A model generated the notes under the pieces. That model saw only the letters and a list, made by a program, of their open reading frames with translations, did no database searches and was not told the DNA's origin. A stretch of 52,162 bases of DNA, taken from the NCBI GenBank assembly GCA_040881665.1, contig JBBECT010000004.1, forward strand, positions 65,620-117,781. Reading direction: 5' to 3'. This document shows positions 27,204-36,409 of this stretch, piece by piece. The DNA is from Actinomycetota bacterium. Its GTDB lineage: Bacteria > Actinomycetota > UBA4738 > HRBIN12. Made by a program: the position numbers and the translations under genes. The stretch's first letter is position 1, and each line of letters opens with the position of its first letter.

Positions 27204-28382
27204 ATGGACCTACAGCTGACCGACGAGGATCTCGAACTCCAACAACGGGCGCGTGCCTTCACCGAGGAAGTCCTGTTCCCGCTCGAGGACGAGTGCGAGG
27301 AGCTCGACGGCCTCACTCCCGAGAGCGCGAGCGGCGCGAAGCAGGCCGTGCTCGACTGGAACTTCAACGGGATCAACCACGCGGTCGCCGACGGTGGGCA
27401 GGGGCATGACCTGTTCCGCCAGCTCCTGATCGAGGAGCAGTGGGGGAAGGCGACGGGGGCGCTGTGGGACATCCCCTGGCGTCCCTCGATCCCGCTTTCG
27501 CTGGGAACGGAGGCCCAGAAAGAACGGTTCCTGCGTCCGGCGATCCGGGGAGAGAGGCGCGACGCGTACGCGATCACCGAGTCCGGAGCCGGTTCGGACC
27601 CGTCGATGGTGCAGACCTCGGCGGTCCGCGACGGCGAGGATTGGGTGCTCAACGGCACGAAATGGCACGTGACCTCCGGCGACGTCGCGGACTTCTTCCT
27701 GGTCCACGCGCACGTGGACGGCGATCCCGCAAAGGCGACCGTGTTCCTGGTCGACAAGGACACGCCGGGGGTCGAGCTCGTCCGAACGCCGAAGTACATG
27801 CACACCTTCGTGTTCGAGCACCCGATCTTCGCCTTCCACGACGTGCGCGTCGGGGACGACCGGGTCCTCGGCGAGGTCGGCGGCGGCTATGACCTCACGA
27901 AGGACTGGTTCGTCGAGGAGCGGCTGATGATCGGCGCGCGGACGATGGGAGCATCGACGCGCGCGCTCGACCTCGCGCTCGCGTTCGCGTCGCGCCGGGA
28001 GCAGTTCGGAACGCCGATCGTCGCGTTCCAGGCGATCGAGTTCATGCTCGCCGACATGGCCGCGGAGATCATGGCCGCGAAGTCGATGCTGTACCGGGTC
28101 GTGTGGCAAGCCGCGCGCGGCGATGCCGCACGCAAGGAGATCCATGCGATGTCGAGCGCGGTCAAGCTCGTCTGCTCGGAGACCGCGGGGCGCGTGATCG
28201 ACAAGGCCGTGCAGATCTTCGGCGGCCGAGGCTATATGCGCGAGTACACGGTCGAGCGCCTCTACCGGGAACTGCGCGTCGACCGGATCTGGGAGGGCAC
28301 CTCGGAGATCCAGCGGCTCGTGATCGGCAACGAGCTCCGCAAGCGCGGCGCGGACGTGTACACGGGATGGCCCTCGCGCTGA
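27204..28382 (+). CDS. Acyl-CoA dehydrogenase family protein, paralogue 1
   Basis: 392 residues from ATG 27204. An FAD-dependent dehydrogenase of the ACAD fold: helical N-domain, beta-domain with YAITESGAGSDPS (about 122-134) and W.LNGTKWHVTSGDVADFFLV, then the C-domain with the flavin contacts RREQFGTPIVAFQAIEFMLADM and IFGGRGYMREY. The catalytic base is E364 in IWEGTSEIQR. Length is typical. The substrate chain length is unknown. A paralogue lies at 37936-39108. It follows the propeller-like gene after 15 nt. Confidence 0.92.
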   Translation: MDLQLTDEDLELQQRARAFTEEVLFPLEDECEELDGLTPESASGAKQAVLDWNFNGINHAVADGGQGHDLFRQLLIEEQWGKATGALWDIPWRPSIPLSLGTEAQKERFLRPAIRGERRDAYAITESGAGSDPSMVQTSAVRDGEDWVLNGTKWHVTSGDVADFFLVHAHVDGDPAKATVFLVDKDTPGVELVRTPKYMHTFVFEHPIFAFHDVRVGDDRVLGEVGGGYDLTKDWFVEERLMIGARTMGASTRALDLALAFASRREQFGTPIVAFQAIEFMLADMAAEIMAAKSMLYRVVWQAARGDAARKEIHAMSSAVKLVCSETAGRVIDKAVQIFGGRGYMREYTVERLYRELRVDRIWEGTSEIQRLVIGNELRKRGADVYTGWPSR

Positions 28383-28386
28383 CCGG

Positions 28387-29058
28387 CTACGAGTCGGAAA
28401 CGCAGCCCACGACCTCGGGGGGCATGCCGGGGAGCGTCAGGTCTTCCCCGCCCTCGACGAAGTCGTAGGGGATGCCGGGCCACTCGCCGGGAAGTCCCGG
28501 ATAGACCTTCGCCTGGGGGTCGCTCGTGTCGAGCTGGAACCCGATCCAGTCCGGCGATCGCCACCCTTCCGAGTCGTAGGGAGCCACGGCGGACACGCCG
28601 GAGCCGAACACGCGGTTCTCGATCAGGAACCGTCCCTGGAGCTCGGGGGCGCGGCGCTGGTAGCCCTTCACGTACCAACGCTCGACCACCCGCAGGTACC
28701 CCTTGTCCGGATCGGGAGGGGACTCCGGCCCCGAGAAGAACCGAAGGTCGTGCACCACGAAGGGGCCCTTCCAGGCGGTCTCGCGCCGGAGCACCCGCAG
28801 GGCCTCGCCGTACTCGGGGTCGCGGGGGTCGGGGGTGACCCACCCCTCGACGCAGTCCTGGGAGACCTTCCCGCGGGTCGGCGGTCTCGGTTGCGGCTCG
28901 TCGGGTGGCTGGGCGTCAACGGGGATCGCTGCTGTGGAGTCCGCGGTGATGACGGGAGCCGGGGCCGGGGTGGTCGCGGTCTCGTCCCCGTCGCAGGCGG
29001 CGAGCACGAGGACGAGCGAACCCGTCGCGAGCATGAGTCGAAGGGATGTATGCACCAT
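28387..29058 (-). CDS. Putative lipoprotein of unknown function
   Basis: 223 residues from ATG 29058; the frame upstream is open but the signal peptide begins here. Lipoprotein signal: MVHTSLRLMLATGSLVLVLAAC with lipobox LAAC, lipidated C22. A Thr/Pro-rich linker (about 27-65) precedes a compact globular domain with many Trp and Tyr (GWVTPDPRDPEYG, WKGPFVVHDLRFFSGP, DWIGFQLDTS). No family was recognised. It diverges from the exported phosphoesterase at 29129 and converges on the acyl-CoA dehydrogenase with 4 nt between the stops. Confidence 0.7.
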   Translation of the reverse strand: MVHTSLRLMLATGSLVLVLAACDGDETATTPAPAPVITADSTAAIPVDAQPPDEPQPRPPTRGKVSQDCVEGWVTPDPRDPEYGEALRVLRRETAWKGPFVVHDLRFFSGPESPPDPDKGYLRVVERWYVKGYQRRAPELQGRFLIENRVFGSGVSAVAPYDSEGWRSPDWIGFQLDTSDPQAKVYPGLPGEWPGIPYDFVEGGEDLTLPGMPPEVVGCVSDS

Positions 29059-29128
29059 GTGTGGAGATGTGTCGGAAACGACGCCGGGAGGATACCGTCC
29101 TCGAACACCGTTGGTAGGGTCCTGACGC

Positions 29129-30559
29129 ATGACGCAACGCGAAACACATATCGAAGATCTGCACGAACGCAGCGTCCACAAGCCCGTCTCTCGCAGGGAG
29201 TTCCTGAGCACCTCCGCGATGGCGTTCGCCGGTGGAGTGCTCTACGCGTGCACCGGCGACGAGCCGCGCGGCGCGCGCGTCACGCCGTCGCCCAGCGCCA
29301 CCGTCGCCGCGACGCAGACCCGGTGGCCGATCAAGCGCGTCGTGTACGTGATGCTCGAGAACCGCAGCTTCGACAACATCTTCGGTCGCTACCCCGGTGC
29401 GAACGGAGCGCGATCGGGCGACAACCTCGGAACCGAGGTGCCGTTGATCGATTGTCCCCAATGGCTTCCCGGCGATCTTCCCCACGATCACTCGGCGGCG
29501 TTGAACTGCTTCAACGACGGCAAGATGGACGGGTTCGGCGGCGGCGCGTTCAATTTCGGCTACGGGTACTCCTCATTCTCGCGGGGTGATCTGCCCAACT
29601 ACTGGCAGTGGGCCGACGACTACGTGCTGTCGGACAACTTCTTCGCGAGCGCGTTCGGACCCAGCTACCCCAACCACATGTACTTCGCGGCGGGAACGGC
29701 GGCCGGCGTGATCGACAACCCGGAGAACATCCTCGTCCGCCGCGAGGACGGCAGGGCGATCAAGAGCTGGGGATGCGACGCGTTCGGCGAGGACGTCTAC
29801 GTGTTCACGATGGACGAGCGGGGAAACCTCGGGAAGCACTCCACCTGCTTCCCGAACCGAACGGTTCCCGAACAGCTCAGCGAGGCGGGCGTGGACTGGG
29901 CCTACTACGCGCCGGAGCCGGCGCAGTCGGGCTACATCTGGTCGGCGCTGTCGGCCTTCGAAGGCGTCTACCACACCGACCTGTGGCCACGACACGTCAA
30001 GCCGGTCGACGACCTGGTGCGCGACATCGAGGACGACCGGCTCCCGGCGGTCACCTGGGTCGTCCCGCGGTTCGAGCTGTCCGATCACCCGCCCTGGAAC
30101 TCGCGATACTCGATGAACTGGGTGACCGACCTGGTGAACGGGCTGATGGCGAGCCCGGCATGGGAACACACGGCCGTGTTCGTCACGTGGGACGAATGGG
30201 GCGGCTTCTTCGACCATGTGGAACCGCCGATGGCCGACAAGCACACGCGGCTCGGGTTCCGCGTTCCCCTGCTGACGATCTCGCCCTGGGCGCGTAAGGG
30301 CATGGTCGATAGTGAGCCGACCGAGTTCACGAGCCCGCTGAAGTTCGTCTCCGACAACTGGGGCCTGGACTACCTCACGCCGCGGATCGCGGACACGAGC
30401 AACCTCGAGCATCTCTTCGATTTCAAGGGCAAGCCTCGCCGTGACGCCCGTCCGCTCCGGAAGGTCAAGGCCGAGGGAAAGCCGTTCACGTTCCCCTCCG
30501 ACTACGAGGGCTGGGGTACGGACGTCGTGCCGGACGAACAGTTCATACCCGACAACTGA
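29129..30559 (+). CDS. Tat-exported phosphoesterase, phospholipase C/AcpA family
   Basis: 476 residues from ATG 29129. Twin-arginine signal SRREFL at residues 21-26, followed by a hydrophobic stretch ending LYACTG, possibly a lipobox. The catalytic domain begins with VVYVMLENRSFDNIFG (ENRSFDN 77-83), the signature of the phosphoesterase family that includes bacterial phospholipase C and AcpA acid phosphatase. Further conserved features are FGPSYPNHMYF, WVVPRFELSDHPP and FVTWDEWGGFFDHVEPP. It should release phosphate or head groups from extracellular phosphoesters. A TAGGGT hexamer 8 nt before the ATG could be a -10 element of a leaderless transcript. Confidence 0.88.
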   Translation: MTQRETHIEDLHERSVHKPVSRREFLSTSAMAFAGGVLYACTGDEPRGARVTPSPSATVAATQTRWPIKRVVYVMLENRSFDNIFGRYPGANGARSGDNLGTEVPLIDCPQWLPGDLPHDHSAALNCFNDGKMDGFGGGAFNFGYGYSSFSRGDLPNYWQWADDYVLSDNFFASAFGPSYPNHMYFAAGTAAGVIDNPENILVRREDGRAIKSWGCDAFGEDVYVFTMDERGNLGKHSTCFPNRTVPEQLSEAGVDWAYYAPEPAQSGYIWSALSAFEGVYHTDLWPRHVKPVDDLVRDIEDDRLPAVTWVVPRFELSDHPPWNSRYSMNWVTDLVNGLMASPAWEHTAVFVTWDEWGGFFDHVEPPMADKHTRLGFRVPLLTISPWARKGMVDSEPTEFTSPLKFVSDNWGLDYLTPRIADTSNLEHLFDFKGKPRRDARPLRKVKAEGKPFTFPSDYEGWGTDVVPDEQFIPDN

Positions 30560-30658
30560 CGCTTCCGATCCCGGGCCACGCACCGTCTCCGCGTGCGACG
30601 CGGACGCGGATACGGCATAGTCCGTCACACGGTGCGTCGCACGGGGGAGGAACGGCGC

Positions 30659-31621
30659 GTGGCGAAGCTGACGGCGGGGATCGACCTGGGGGGCACGAAG
30701 ATCCAGGTGGTCGTCCTTCGCGCGCGGAAGGTCGCCGGGCAGGCCCGTATCCCGACCCCGCACTCGGGGGTCGACGACGTCGCCACGGCGATGGCCGAGA
30801 CCGTGCGGGACGCCCTGGCCGAGGGTGGACTCGCGGCGTCCGACCTCGCGGCGGTGGGGGTCGGAAGCCCGGGCGAGATCGGCCAGGAGAAGGGAACCGT
30901 GGCGCGTTCGCCCAACGTTCCCGGCTTCGAGGGGGCCGACCCCGTGCCGCTGGCCGGCACGCTCTCGCGCAAGCTCCGGCGGGTACCGGTGAAGATAGAC
31001 AATGACGTGCGCGTCGGCATGCTCGGTGAATGGAAACGTGGCGCGGCCCGCCCGTACCAGGACGTGATCGGCGTGTTCGTCGGCACCGGCGTCGGCGGTG
31101 GGCTCGTGCTCGAGAACCGCATGCGTCGTGGACGCGGTTCGGCGGGCGAGATCGGACACACGATCGTCAAAGAGGGCGGACGGACATGCTCGTGCGGCCG
31201 TCCCGGCCACCTCGAGTCGTACGCGGGTCGCGCCCGTATCGAGGCGCACGCGCGCGACCTCGTGAACAAGGGCAAGAAGACCGACCTGTTCGACATCATG
31301 GCCAAGCGGGGCCGTGACCGGGTGACCAGTGGCGTGATCGCGCGCGCGATCGATCACGGCGACAAGCTCACGATCAAGCTGATCGACGAGGCCGTCTGGG
31401 CGCTCGGCATAGCGCTCTCGAACGCCCAGAACCTGCTCGACGTCGAGGCGGTCCTGATCGGTGGGGGTCTCGGCGACCGGCTCGGCGCGCCCTTCGTTCA
31501 ACGGATCGCCGACGCGATGGCGCCGCAGCTGTTCGCTCCGGACCGCGCGCCGGCGATGCTCACGACCGAGCTCGGCGACCTCGGCGGCGCCGTCGGAGCA
31601 GCGGTCCTCGCCGGCGGATAG
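30659..31621 (+). CDS. ROK family sugar kinase (glucokinase-like)
   Basis: 320 residues from GTG 30659, 8 nt after GGGGGAGG. Phosphorylates a hexose, probably glucose, with ATP. Motifs are GIDLGGTKIQVVV (phosphate 1), VGVGSPGEIG, VKIDNDVRVGMLGEW, FVGTGVGGGLVLE and the ROK zinc motif, here GRTCSCGRPGHLESYAGR. The usual third Cys of CxCGxxGC is a His (GH) in this protein, a variant found in some ROK kinases. The C-terminus has IGGGLGDRLGAPF. It stands alone between the phosphoesterase and the convergent acyl-CoA synthetase. Confidence 0.88.
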   Translation: MAKLTAGIDLGGTKIQVVVLRARKVAGQARIPTPHSGVDDVATAMAETVRDALAEGGLAASDLAAVGVGSPGEIGQEKGTVARSPNVPGFEGADPVPLAGTLSRKLRRVPVKIDNDVRVGMLGEWKRGAARPYQDVIGVFVGTGVGGGLVLENRMRRGRGSAGEIGHTIVKEGGRTCSCGRPGHLESYAGRARIEAHARDLVNKGKKTDLFDIMAKRGRDRVTSGVIARAIDHGDKLTIKLIDEAVWALGIALSNAQNLLDVEAVLIGGGLGDRLGAPFVQRIADAMAPQLFAPDRAPAMLTTELGDLGGAVGAAVLAGG

Positions 31622-31630
31622 GCCTCAGCA

Positions 31631-33781
31631 TCATCCGCGCGGGATCACGAGCGCGTCGACGGCGACGCAGCCGTCGGGACCGGCGATGATCGGGTTCACA
31701 TCGAGGGCGGCCAGACGGTCCCCGAGGTCCGCGGCGAGCACCGAGAGCGCGGCGACGGCGCGCGCGACGGCGTCGACATCGGCGGCCGGAGCCCCGCGGA
31801 ACCCGTCGAGCAGCGCGCGGGAGCGCAGGCCGTCGATCATCCGCCGCGCGCCGGCCTGGTCCAGCGGCGGCAACCCCAGACGGCGGTCCTTCAGCAGCTC
31901 GACGAGCACCCCGCCGGCCGCGACGAGCACGAGCGGCCCGAACTGCGGGTCGCCGACCACGCCGAGGGCGAGCTCGACGCCTGCGGGCGCCATCGCTGCG
32001 ACCGACACCTGCGGGCCGAGGCGCGCGGCGAGATCGTCGTAGGCGCCGCCGACCGCATCCTCGTCGACGAGACCGAGCTTGACGCCGCCCACGTCAGACT
32101 TGTGCGCGACCCCGGGGGCGGCGGTCTTCACCACGACGGGGTACCCGATCTTCGCCGCGGCAGTCAGCGCCCCCTCGCGCGTCTCGGCCCGCTCGGCGCC
32201 GATCACCGGCACGCCGTAGTCGGCGAGGAGCTCGAGCCCTTCGAGCTCGTCGAACCCCGTTCCAGACGCGAGCCGCGCACGCCAGCGCTCGCGGACCTGC
32301 GCGTTCGGTGGCGAGGGAGGCCGAACAGGAGCGCGTTCGCGGATCGCGTGATCGTCGAGCAGGTGGCGCAGCGCACGGAGGGAGGACTCCGCCCCCTCCA
32401 GGACCGGGATGCCGAGCTCGCGCAGGTACCGCGCCTCGTCGTTGTCGACGGCGCTCGCGAGGTTCGACTGCACGCAGAACGGTTTGTCGGTCTGCTCCCA
32501 GACCTGCTTCGCGACTTCGAGGTACCCGGCCTCGTACGGCTGGCCCTGGCGCGTCATATCGACCGAGAACACGAGCACGGCGACGTCCGGATCGTCGTGC
32601 AGCGCCCGCAGGCAGTCGACGAAGATCGCGTCCGCGTCGATCCCCGTTCCCCATGCGTCGAGCGGGTTCGCGGCGATCAAGCCGGGGTCGAGCCGCTCCT
32701 GGATCACGGCGGTCGTCGCACCCGAGATCTTCGCGAACGGGACCCCCGCGTCCGCAGCGAGATCGACGAGCAGCACGCGCTCCCCGCCGGAGTCGTGGAG
32801 CGAGGCGATCCCGCTGCCCGATCGCACCCGTCGCGGGGAGCTGAATAGCTCGAGCGTGTCGGCCATCTCATCGAGGCTCGCGACGCGATGAACGCCAGAG
32901 GCGTCGAAGAGCGCCTCGTACGCGCCGTCCTCGCCGGCGAGCGCTCCCGAGTGCGCGGCCACCATGGCCTGGGCGCCCTCAGCTCTGCCGACCTTGCACA
33001 CGATCACCGGGATCCCGCGTTCCGCCGCGCGTTCGAGCGCAGAACGGAAGTGCTCGGGCCGGCGGATCGTCTCGAGGAACAGCCCGATCACACGCGTGGA
33101 GTCCTGGTCGAGCGCGTAGTCGAGGTAGTCGGGGACGCCGGTGACGATCTCCTGTCCGCTGGAGACCAGGATGTTGAAACCGATCCCGCGATCGTTGAAC
33201 GCGACCGCCGCGAACGCCGAGCCCGAGTGGGAGACGAACGCGACGGGTCCCGGACGCATCGCGTCCGGCGTCGGGAACCCGGTCGCGCGAAGCTTCGTCT
33301 CGAGGTTCAGGAACCCCATACCGTTCCCACCGCAGAACGCCATGCCGTTCGCGTCGGCGATCGCCGCGAGCCGCTCGGTCAGGGGCGGCGCTCCTGGCTC
33401 GGGGTCCTCCTCATGGAGGCTCGAGAAGGTCGCCCCGGATCTGGCACCGGCCTCTGCGACGTCCGCCAGCGCCCGCTCGATCCGGTGGTTCGCAACGCCG
33501 AGGATCGCGAGGTCGACCGGTTCGGGCACCTCGGCGATGCTCGGATAGCACCGGTAGCCGTCGATCTCGTCGTAGCCGGGATTCACCGGATACACCGCCC
33601 CGGCGTACCCACCGCGACGGAGCTCGAGCATCATCGACTCGCCGAGGGATCCGGGTTTCACGCTCGCACCGACGACCGCGACCGAGCCCGCCTGCAGCAT
33701 CGTTGCCACCGCCCGCCGGCGCGGATCGGCCACGGCGGGGGTCGGGGTGGCTCCGCTCTGCGTGCTTCCGGAACTGCTCAC
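31631..33781 (-). CDS. ADP-forming acetate/acyl-CoA synthetase (ACD), single-chain
   Basis: 716 residues from GTG 33781. Both ACD subunit types are fused in one chain. The alpha-like part (about 25-480) has a CoA-binding domain (GSVAVVGASVKPGSLGESMMLELRRGGYAGAVYPVNPG), a succinyl-CoA-synthetase-like flavodoxin domain and the phospho-His in MVAAHSGALAGED. The C-terminal beta-like ATP-grasp domain (about 505-716) has YPVVVKTAAPGVAHKSDVGGVKLGL. These enzymes interconvert acyl-CoA and acid with ADP/ATP. The order in ACD fusions and the acyl-CoA dehydrogenases nearby support acyl rather than succinyl substrates. It is 22 nt downstream of the PYROXD2-type gene and likely in its transcript. Confidence 0.88.
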   Translation of the reverse strand: MSSSGSTQSGATPTPAVADPRRRAVATMLQAGSVAVVGASVKPGSLGESMMLELRRGGYAGAVYPVNPGYDEIDGYRCYPSIAEVPEPVDLAILGVANHRIERALADVAEAGARSGATFSSLHEEDPEPGAPPLTERLAAIADANGMAFCGGNGMGFLNLETKLRATGFPTPDAMRPGPVAFVSHSGSAFAAVAFNDRGIGFNILVSSGQEIVTGVPDYLDYALDQDSTRVIGLFLETIRRPEHFRSALERAAERGIPVIVCKVGRAEGAQAMVAAHSGALAGEDGAYEALFDASGVHRVASLDEMADTLELFSSPRRVRSGSGIASLHDSGGERVLLVDLAADAGVPFAKISGATTAVIQERLDPGLIAANPLDAWGTGIDADAIFVDCLRALHDDPDVAVLVFSVDMTRQGQPYEAGYLEVAKQVWEQTDKPFCVQSNLASAVDNDEARYLRELGIPVLEGAESSLRALRHLLDDHAIRERAPVRPPSPPNAQVRERWRARLASGTGFDELEGLELLADYGVPVIGAERAETREGALTAAAKIGYPVVVKTAAPGVAHKSDVGGVKLGLVDEDAVGGAYDDLAARLGPQVSVAAMAPAGVELALGVVGDPQFGPLVLVAAGGVLVELLKDRRLGLPPLDQAGARRMIDGLRSRALLDGFRGAPAADVDAVARAVAALSVLAADLGDRLAALDVNPIIAGPDGCVAVDALVIPRG

Positions 33782-33803
33782 GGCGAGATGTCCGGCGGCC
33801 GGA

Positions 33804-35423
33804 TCAGGTGCCGGACTTCACCATCCGGTCCTTCTTGGCCTGTCGGAACGCCTGCCAGCCGGGGATCCCGCAGACACCTCCCCCGCCGTGGGTCGCCGAC
33901 GAGCCGTGGTACAGCCCCTTGATCGGCGTGCGGAAGTCCGCGTAGCCCGGTGCCGGACGCATGTGGAACAGCTGCTCGACCGACAGCTCGCCGTGGAAGA
34001 TGTTCCCGCCGATCAACCCGAGATCCTGTTCCATGTCGTATGGCCCGATCACCTGACGGTCGATCACCGCACCCTTGAAGTTCGGCGCGAGCGAGGTGTA
34101 CATGTCGATCGCGCGGTCGGCGTAGGCCTCGAGCTCGTCGCGATGCGGCTCGGTGTTCCAGTCGTCGGGCACCCACTGGCTGAACATCGAGAAGATGTGC
34201 ACGCCCTCGGGGGCCAGCTCCTTGTCGAGCGACGTCGGGATCGTTCCGTCGACGAAGGGGCGCGTCGCTCCCTTGCGCCCCATGTGGGCGTCCTGGAACG
34301 CCTCCTCCGCGTAGCCCGGCGAGAAGCACAGCTCGACCGAACCCGTGTGATGGTCCTGGAGGTCCTTACCGGGGTCGGCGGTGAAGTCGGGGAGCTCGGA
34401 GAGCGCCACGTTGATCTTCACCACACCAGAGCGCGTCTTCCACCGTTCGATGTCCTGGACGAAGTCCGCGGGCAGCTCGTGACGGTCGAGCAGCTCGAGG
34501 AACGACAGCTGCGGGTGGATCGTCGTGACGACGACCGGCGCTCGCAGCTCGTCGCCGTTCTCGAGCACCACACCGACCGAGCGCCCGTTCTGCACGAGGA
34601 TCTTCTTGACCTTGGCTTCGGTGCGGATCTCCGCGCCGAACGACTCCGCCGCACGTCGGCAGGCGTCGGACACGCCGCCCATGCCCCCTTGTTGGAACCC
34701 CCACGACCCCAGGTGCCCGTCGCCGACGTCGCCGATCGAGTGATGGAGCATCACGTAGGCTGTGCCGGGCTCGTCCGGCCCCGCCCAGGTCCCGATCACA
34801 CCGTTGACCGCGAGCATGCCCTTGATCTCATCGGACTCGAACCAGTCGTTCAACAGGTCCGAGACACTCATCGTGAACAGGCGGGTGACGTCCGCCACAC
34901 CGCGGACCCCGAGCTTGCGCATCTTCCAGCCCGTCCGCGCCTGGTCGAGGAGGTCGCCGAACTGCATCGAGCCGACCTTGGGCGGCACGTTGAGCAGGAG
35001 CGGACCGAGCACGTCCGCGACGCCCTTCAGCCACTGCTCCCACTCGGGCAGGGTGTCGGCATCCTTCTTGGAGAACTGGGAGATCGACTCGTAGCTCTTC
35101 TTCGCGTCGTCCGCGTAGACCTTGATCGAACGACCGTCCGGGTAGGCCTGGTAGTACGGGCCGAACGGCGTGACGTTGTAGCCGTGCTGCTCCAGGTTGA
35201 GCTCCCGGATGATCGTGGGGGGCATCAAGGACATGACGTAGGAGTAGGTCGTGACGTTGATGTCCGGGTTATCGGGGAACGGAGCGCTCGTGTCGGCCGC
35301 GCCGCCGGTCTTGTTCCGGGCCTCGAGGACGACGGTCTTCGCACCGTTCTTGGCGAAGAATCCCGCGCTTATCAACCCGTTGTGCCCGCCGCCGATCACG
35401 ATCGCGTCGTACACGTTCGCCAT
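33804..35423 (-). CDS. Phytoene-desaturase-like (PYROXD2-type) FAD oxidoreductase, paralogue 2
   Basis: 539 residues from ATG 35423. N-terminal FAD fold YDAIVIGGGHNGLISAGFFAKNGAKTVVLEARNKTGGAADT, central EPGTAYVMLHHSIGDVGDGHLGSWGFQQGGMGGVSDACR and C-terminal GLYHGSSATHGGGGVCGIPGWQA. It is clearly homologous to the protein at 24329-25972 over the full length but diverged. It heads a two-gene unit with the acyl-CoA synthetase. Its promoter region carries a palindrome like those in front of tetR and the second acyl-CoA dehydrogenase, suggesting TetR control and a role in degrading an acyl or aromatic substrate (inference). Confidence 0.87.
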   Translation of the reverse strand: MANVYDAIVIGGGHNGLISAGFFAKNGAKTVVLEARNKTGGAADTSAPFPDNPDINVTTYSYVMSLMPPTIIRELNLEQHGYNVTPFGPYYQAYPDGRSIKVYADDAKKSYESISQFSKKDADTLPEWEQWLKGVADVLGPLLLNVPPKVGSMQFGDLLDQARTGWKMRKLGVRGVADVTRLFTMSVSDLLNDWFESDEIKGMLAVNGVIGTWAGPDEPGTAYVMLHHSIGDVGDGHLGSWGFQQGGMGGVSDACRRAAESFGAEIRTEAKVKKILVQNGRSVGVVLENGDELRAPVVVTTIHPQLSFLELLDRHELPADFVQDIERWKTRSGVVKINVALSELPDFTADPGKDLQDHHTGSVELCFSPGYAEEAFQDAHMGRKGATRPFVDGTIPTSLDKELAPEGVHIFSMFSQWVPDDWNTEPHRDELEAYADRAIDMYTSLAPNFKGAVIDRQVIGPYDMEQDLGLIGGNIFHGELSVEQLFHMRPAPGYADFRTPIKGLYHGSSATHGGGGVCGIPGWQAFRQAKKDRMVKSGT

Positions 35424-35530
35424 GTCTCGCACACACCCTTCCCTCTCGCGGTCCCGCTCCGGACCTGGCACCCTCTCGCGTCGCGGTCGACGTGACCACG
35501 CGGCATACCGCCCGGGATGCTGCCACATGG

Positions 35531-35546
35531 TTGAACCGTCAGTCAA
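35531..35546 (-). promoter_or_regulatory. Candidate TetR operator upstream of the FAD oxidoreductase
   Basis: On the minus strand TTGACTGACGGTTCAA, with inverted arms TTGA and TCAA. It matches the site at 39158-39173 at 14 of 16 positions and shares TGA...TTCA with 35602-35617. The left arm TTGACT could serve as the -35 element of the minus-strand gene starting at 35423. Confidence 0.5.
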
Positions 35547-35570
35547 GTCGAGATCCTGGGCGTCCGGCGG

Positions 35571-35598
35571 TTGACACCGCAGGTAGAGGCCGTAAAGT
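35571..35598 (+). promoter_or_regulatory. Promoter of the TetR regulator gene
   Basis: TTGACA (35571-35576), 16-nt spacer, TAAAGT (35593-35598). The first 14 bases, TTGACACCGCAGGT, are identical to those of the ilv operon promoter on the minus strand near 17127. Confidence 0.65.
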
Positions 35599-35601
35599 CT
35601 C

Positions 35602-35617
35602 CTGAACGGATATTCAG
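35602..35617 (+). promoter_or_regulatory. Candidate TetR autoregulatory operator
   Basis: CTGAACGGATATTCAG, with arms CTGAA/TTCAG, lies 3 nt downstream of the -10 element of the tetR promoter, over the predicted transcription start. The position is ideal for repression of the regulator's own gene. Confidence 0.5.
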
Positions 35618-35683
35618 TTCGGGCGGCCCCGCCGGCCGCCCTCTGAGCGGCGTTCAGGGCGCAGCGCCCTCGCGGAGGTGGCG

Positions 35684-36319
35684 GTGGCCAGCAACCGGCA
35701 GAAGCCAACGAAGGACCGGCACACCGAGATCCTCGATGCCGCGGCGAAGGTGATCACCGACCGCGGTCTGGCCGAGACACGGATCTCCGACATCGCCGAG
35801 CGCGCCGGTGTGTCGCCCGGCCTGATCCTCTACTACTTCGAGTCGAAGGATCGCCTGCTCTCGGACGCGCTCACGCACGTGAACGATCGCTACTACCTGC
35901 AGATGTCTCGCGAGCTGCGTCGGATCGACTCGGCCCGCGAGCAGCTCGAGCGTCTGATCGGCCTGTCGGTGCCGGGGCTGCTCCCCGAGTTCGACCGGCT
36001 CGAGGAGTGGGCCCTCTGGATCGAGGTCTGGGTCCGGGCCCTGCGCGACCCGGAGATGGCCAAGGAGCGGGAGGTCCTCGACCGCCGCTGGCGGGACGCG
36101 ATCAGCGACATCATCCGCCACGGGCAACAAGCCGGAGAGTTCCCGGCCGAAGGAGATGCCGATGAGCTCGCCCTGCGACTAAGCTGCATGATGGACGGGC
36201 TGGCCATCCAAGTGATCATGAACGACTCGGCCGTTCCGCCCGACCGTATGAAGCGCACCTGCATGGAGGTCGCTGCAAACGAGATCGGAGTCGCCTTCGA
36301 TCGCGCCGAGGCTCCCTGA
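35684..36319 (+). CDS. TetR/AcrR family transcriptional regulator
   Basis: 211 residues from GTG 35684, 5 nt after GGAGG; a GTG two codons upstream is also in frame. The N-terminal helix-turn-helix is ILDAAAKVITDRGLAETRISDIAERAGVSPGLILYYFESKDRLL (about 15-58), the canonical TetR signature. The C-terminal domain (about 80-205) includes EEWALWIEVWVRALRDPEMA and MMDGLAIQVIMND, which resembles BetI/AcrR-like effector domains. It diverges from the FAD-oxidoreductase/acyl-CoA-synthetase unit and has palindromes on both sides of its promoter. An acyl-CoA ligand is a reasonable guess from the neighbours. Confidence 0.92.
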   Translation: MASNRQKPTKDRHTEILDAAAKVITDRGLAETRISDIAERAGVSPGLILYYFESKDRLLSDALTHVNDRYYLQMSRELRRIDSAREQLERLIGLSVPGLLPEFDRLEEWALWIEVWVRALRDPEMAKEREVLDRRWRDAISDIIRHGQQAGEFPAEGDADELALRLSCMMDGLAIQVIMNDSAVPPDRMKRTCMEVAANEIGVAFDRAEAP

Positions 36320-36409
36320 GGGGAGCCACGGAGCCACCCCCCCATCTGGACCCCTCCCCTCGTCCGGCCCGATGAGGCCTGCCCCTCGCCGGCCAGAAGC
36401 GACATCGCG

